From: a bacterium
GTDB lineage: Bacteria; Krumholzibacteriota; Krumholzibacteria; LZORAL124-64-63
NCBI GenBank assembly: GCA_003646045.1
Contig: QNDV01000112.1
Location: 1 to 7,214, forward strand
DNA length: 7,214 nucleotides
Reading direction: 5' to 3'
The position numbers were made by a program, and so were the translations under genes. Shown piece by piece: positions 7,001-7,214 of the stretch. The notes below the pieces were generated by a model. The model ran no database searches. It saw nothing but the letters and a program-made list of their open reading frames with translations, and was not told where the DNA came from. The stretch's first letter is position 1. Each line of letters starts with the position of its first letter.

Positions 7001-7214
7001 CGCACCAGGTCGATCTTCTCGCGGACGTCGAGCCCCGCATAATCCATGGGCGTGCCCCAGTTGAATTCCAGGGTGATCTGGGATAGACCGGCCTGGCTGA
7101 TGGAGTGGATGCGCCGCAGTCCGGGCACCACCCCCACCGCTTCCTCCAGGGGCCTGGTGACCAGATTCTCCACGTGCACGGGTGCGGTGCCGGGGAAGTC
7201 GGTCTGCACCGTGA
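4018..7214 (-). CDS. RND-superfamily efflux permease (first of tandem pair; 5' end missing)
   Basis: The window shows 1064 codons to the TGA at 4018-4020, and the frame stays open to the right edge. The first visible residues (T-V-QTDFPGTAP) match the first periplasmic strand of RND permeases. TM1 and roughly 40 residues therefore lie outside, and the GTG at 7209 is an internal Val, not a start. Numbering from that GTG: TM2 ~289-303, TM3 ~309-328, TM4 with GVGMLVDNSIVVLESIHRR (Asp351-Asn352), TM5-TM6 ~384-441, TM7 ~549-569, second periplasmic domain ~570-878, TM8-TM12 ~879-1032. TM10 carries GIVVNNGIVLVDRIN (Asn945). As in its partner, Asp-Asn and Asn replace the AcrB Asp407-Asp408/Lys940 relay. 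The TM6-TM7 linker is unusually long (~105 residues) and includes a hydrophobic stretch at ~489-522. Full length should be near 1100 aa, above the usual 1020-1050. An adaptor gene is expected upstream. Substrate unknown. Confidence 0.93.
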   Translation of the reverse strand, partial: TVQTDFPGTAPVHVENLVTRPLEEAVGVVPGLRRIHSISQAGLSQITLEFNWGTPMDYAGLDVREKIDLVRLPDETTVPLLLKYDPSQDPVVRIGLTGGTSLVRLRHIADDVVKKEIEALSGVAAARVSGGLEEEIRVAVDETRLSALNLDISQISAALAAENINASGGRLRDRGAEYIVRTLSRFEDLRDIENVTVAVVGDQPIRLGEIATVDRTHKERTAVTHIGGRESVEIAVFKEGDANIVEMARLVTAHLDRTRERLPEGMQLEVLFDQSIFIAQAVTEVRNNALIGGILAVLVLFVFLRDVRSTLIIGLAIPVSIVATFILMLTRGVSLNVMSLGGLALGVGMLVDNSIVVLESIHRRREEEPHLDAGEAAARGAAEVAGAVTASTLTTLAVFVPIVFVVVGVAGQIFRDQALTVTFSLAVSLVVALTFTPMAAAFGRGGKGAGAGKPAADRRPAEVPEAGSSWFASWSLPADGRRRPVRWLQTAGLALVVGLPVLVLRLAALLLKWLNSLFVWLLWPASRGFSMVFPRLQRGYEGLLARALANRAVVLAVVGLLAAGTFLLWGQLGSELVPPLSRGEFTLALELREGTPLSRTEKVVGDFSRELKDLPGIALVAGEVGVSRDGDTAAQRRKENRAEVHVRLTEATATAEATALELIRGVLAEYPGLAMKVRRQSLLAFGAPVEVDIFGYSLGDLQATSDQVARLLRDVPGLRDLQVSMVPGAPEVQVSFDRDKLNRHGLRLGDVSATVRDKVRGTVASRFRDRERHVDIRVLNADDQRNTLGAVQDLIVAEQDGIPITLGTLADMRVVTGPAEIHRLAGKRVAIVSANLSGRDLGSVSHDIRQRLATLSLPAGVSVELGGQNDEMDASYRSLQLAILLAVFLVYLVMAAQFESFVYPLIIMFTVPLALSGAIFGLWLAGLSVSVIAAIGSIMLAGIVVNNGIVLVDRINQLRRSGGDLVASVQRAGAERLRPILMTTATTVLGLLPMALGLGEGAELRAPLAVTVISGLLVATLLTLVVVPVIYTLLSGREAQELGVSPVAKTTGNMPPTAAHGRRA
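4027..4032 (-). promoter_or_regulatory. Ribosome binding site deciding the second permease start
   Basis: GGGAGG on the - strand lies 10 bases before the ATG at 4016, inside the last codons of the upstream permease gene. It supports the short N-terminus over the in-frame ATG at 4109. Confidence 0.7.

Noticed and set aside
4802..7042. 746-codon open frame on the + strand
   Set aside because: It is antisense to the well-supported first permease, and its translation is Ser/Arg/Thr-rich low complexity with no recognisable domain: a GC-driven shadow frame.
7207..7209. GTG at the right edge as the first permease start
   Set aside because: The frame is open further upstream, and TM1, which every RND permease needs, would be missing; this is an internal Val codon.
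1..7214. CRISPR array, tRNA/rRNA gene, insertion sequence or phage attachment site
   Set aside because: I saw no regularly spaced repeats, tRNA-like cloverleaf, transposase frame or terminal repeats in the window.

Overview
This is a GC-rich window with genes packed on both strands, most like a gammaproteobacterium (perhaps Chromatiales/Ectothiorhodospiraceae-like). That taxonomic guess rests on base composition, the gene families and an FNR/Anr-type site; no marker gene is present. I found no clearly new biological system. The most interesting part is the regulatory DNA in the 183-base gap between the transporter operon and the small nuclease-like gene.

Layout, left to right. (1) Bases 1-116, + strand: the last 37 codons of a class IV aminotransferase, most like D-amino-acid aminotransferase. 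The gene enters from the left and has no visible start. (2) An 11-bp perfect hairpin (85-111) lies in its last codons and could serve both convergent genes. (3) Bases 123-734, - strand: a 203-aa NYN-domain (LabA/DUF88-like, PIN-fold) putative RNase. (4) Bases 735-917: a gap with a likely FNR/Anr/Dnr box, a sigma70-like promoter aimed at the NYN gene, a possible intrinsic terminator for the upstream operon that overlaps this promoter, and an inverted repeat around the FNR box. (5) Bases 918-4016 and 4018-7214, - strand: two tandem RND-superfamily inner-membrane efflux permeases in one operon, one base apart. The upstream one runs off the right edge and lacks its first transmembrane helix.

How the genes work together. 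The two permeases are distant paralogues that are probably co-transcribed and translationally coupled. They may form a hetero-oligomeric pump or two pumps sharing a periplasmic adaptor. No adaptor (MFP) or outer-membrane channel gene is visible; it would be expected upstream, beyond the right edge. In both permeases the canonical Asp-Asp/Lys proton-relay positions read Asp-Asn and Asn. The NYN gene follows in the same direction but appears to have its own promoter, possibly oxygen- or NO-responsive, so it is probably a separate unit. Nothing in the sequence links it functionally to efflux.
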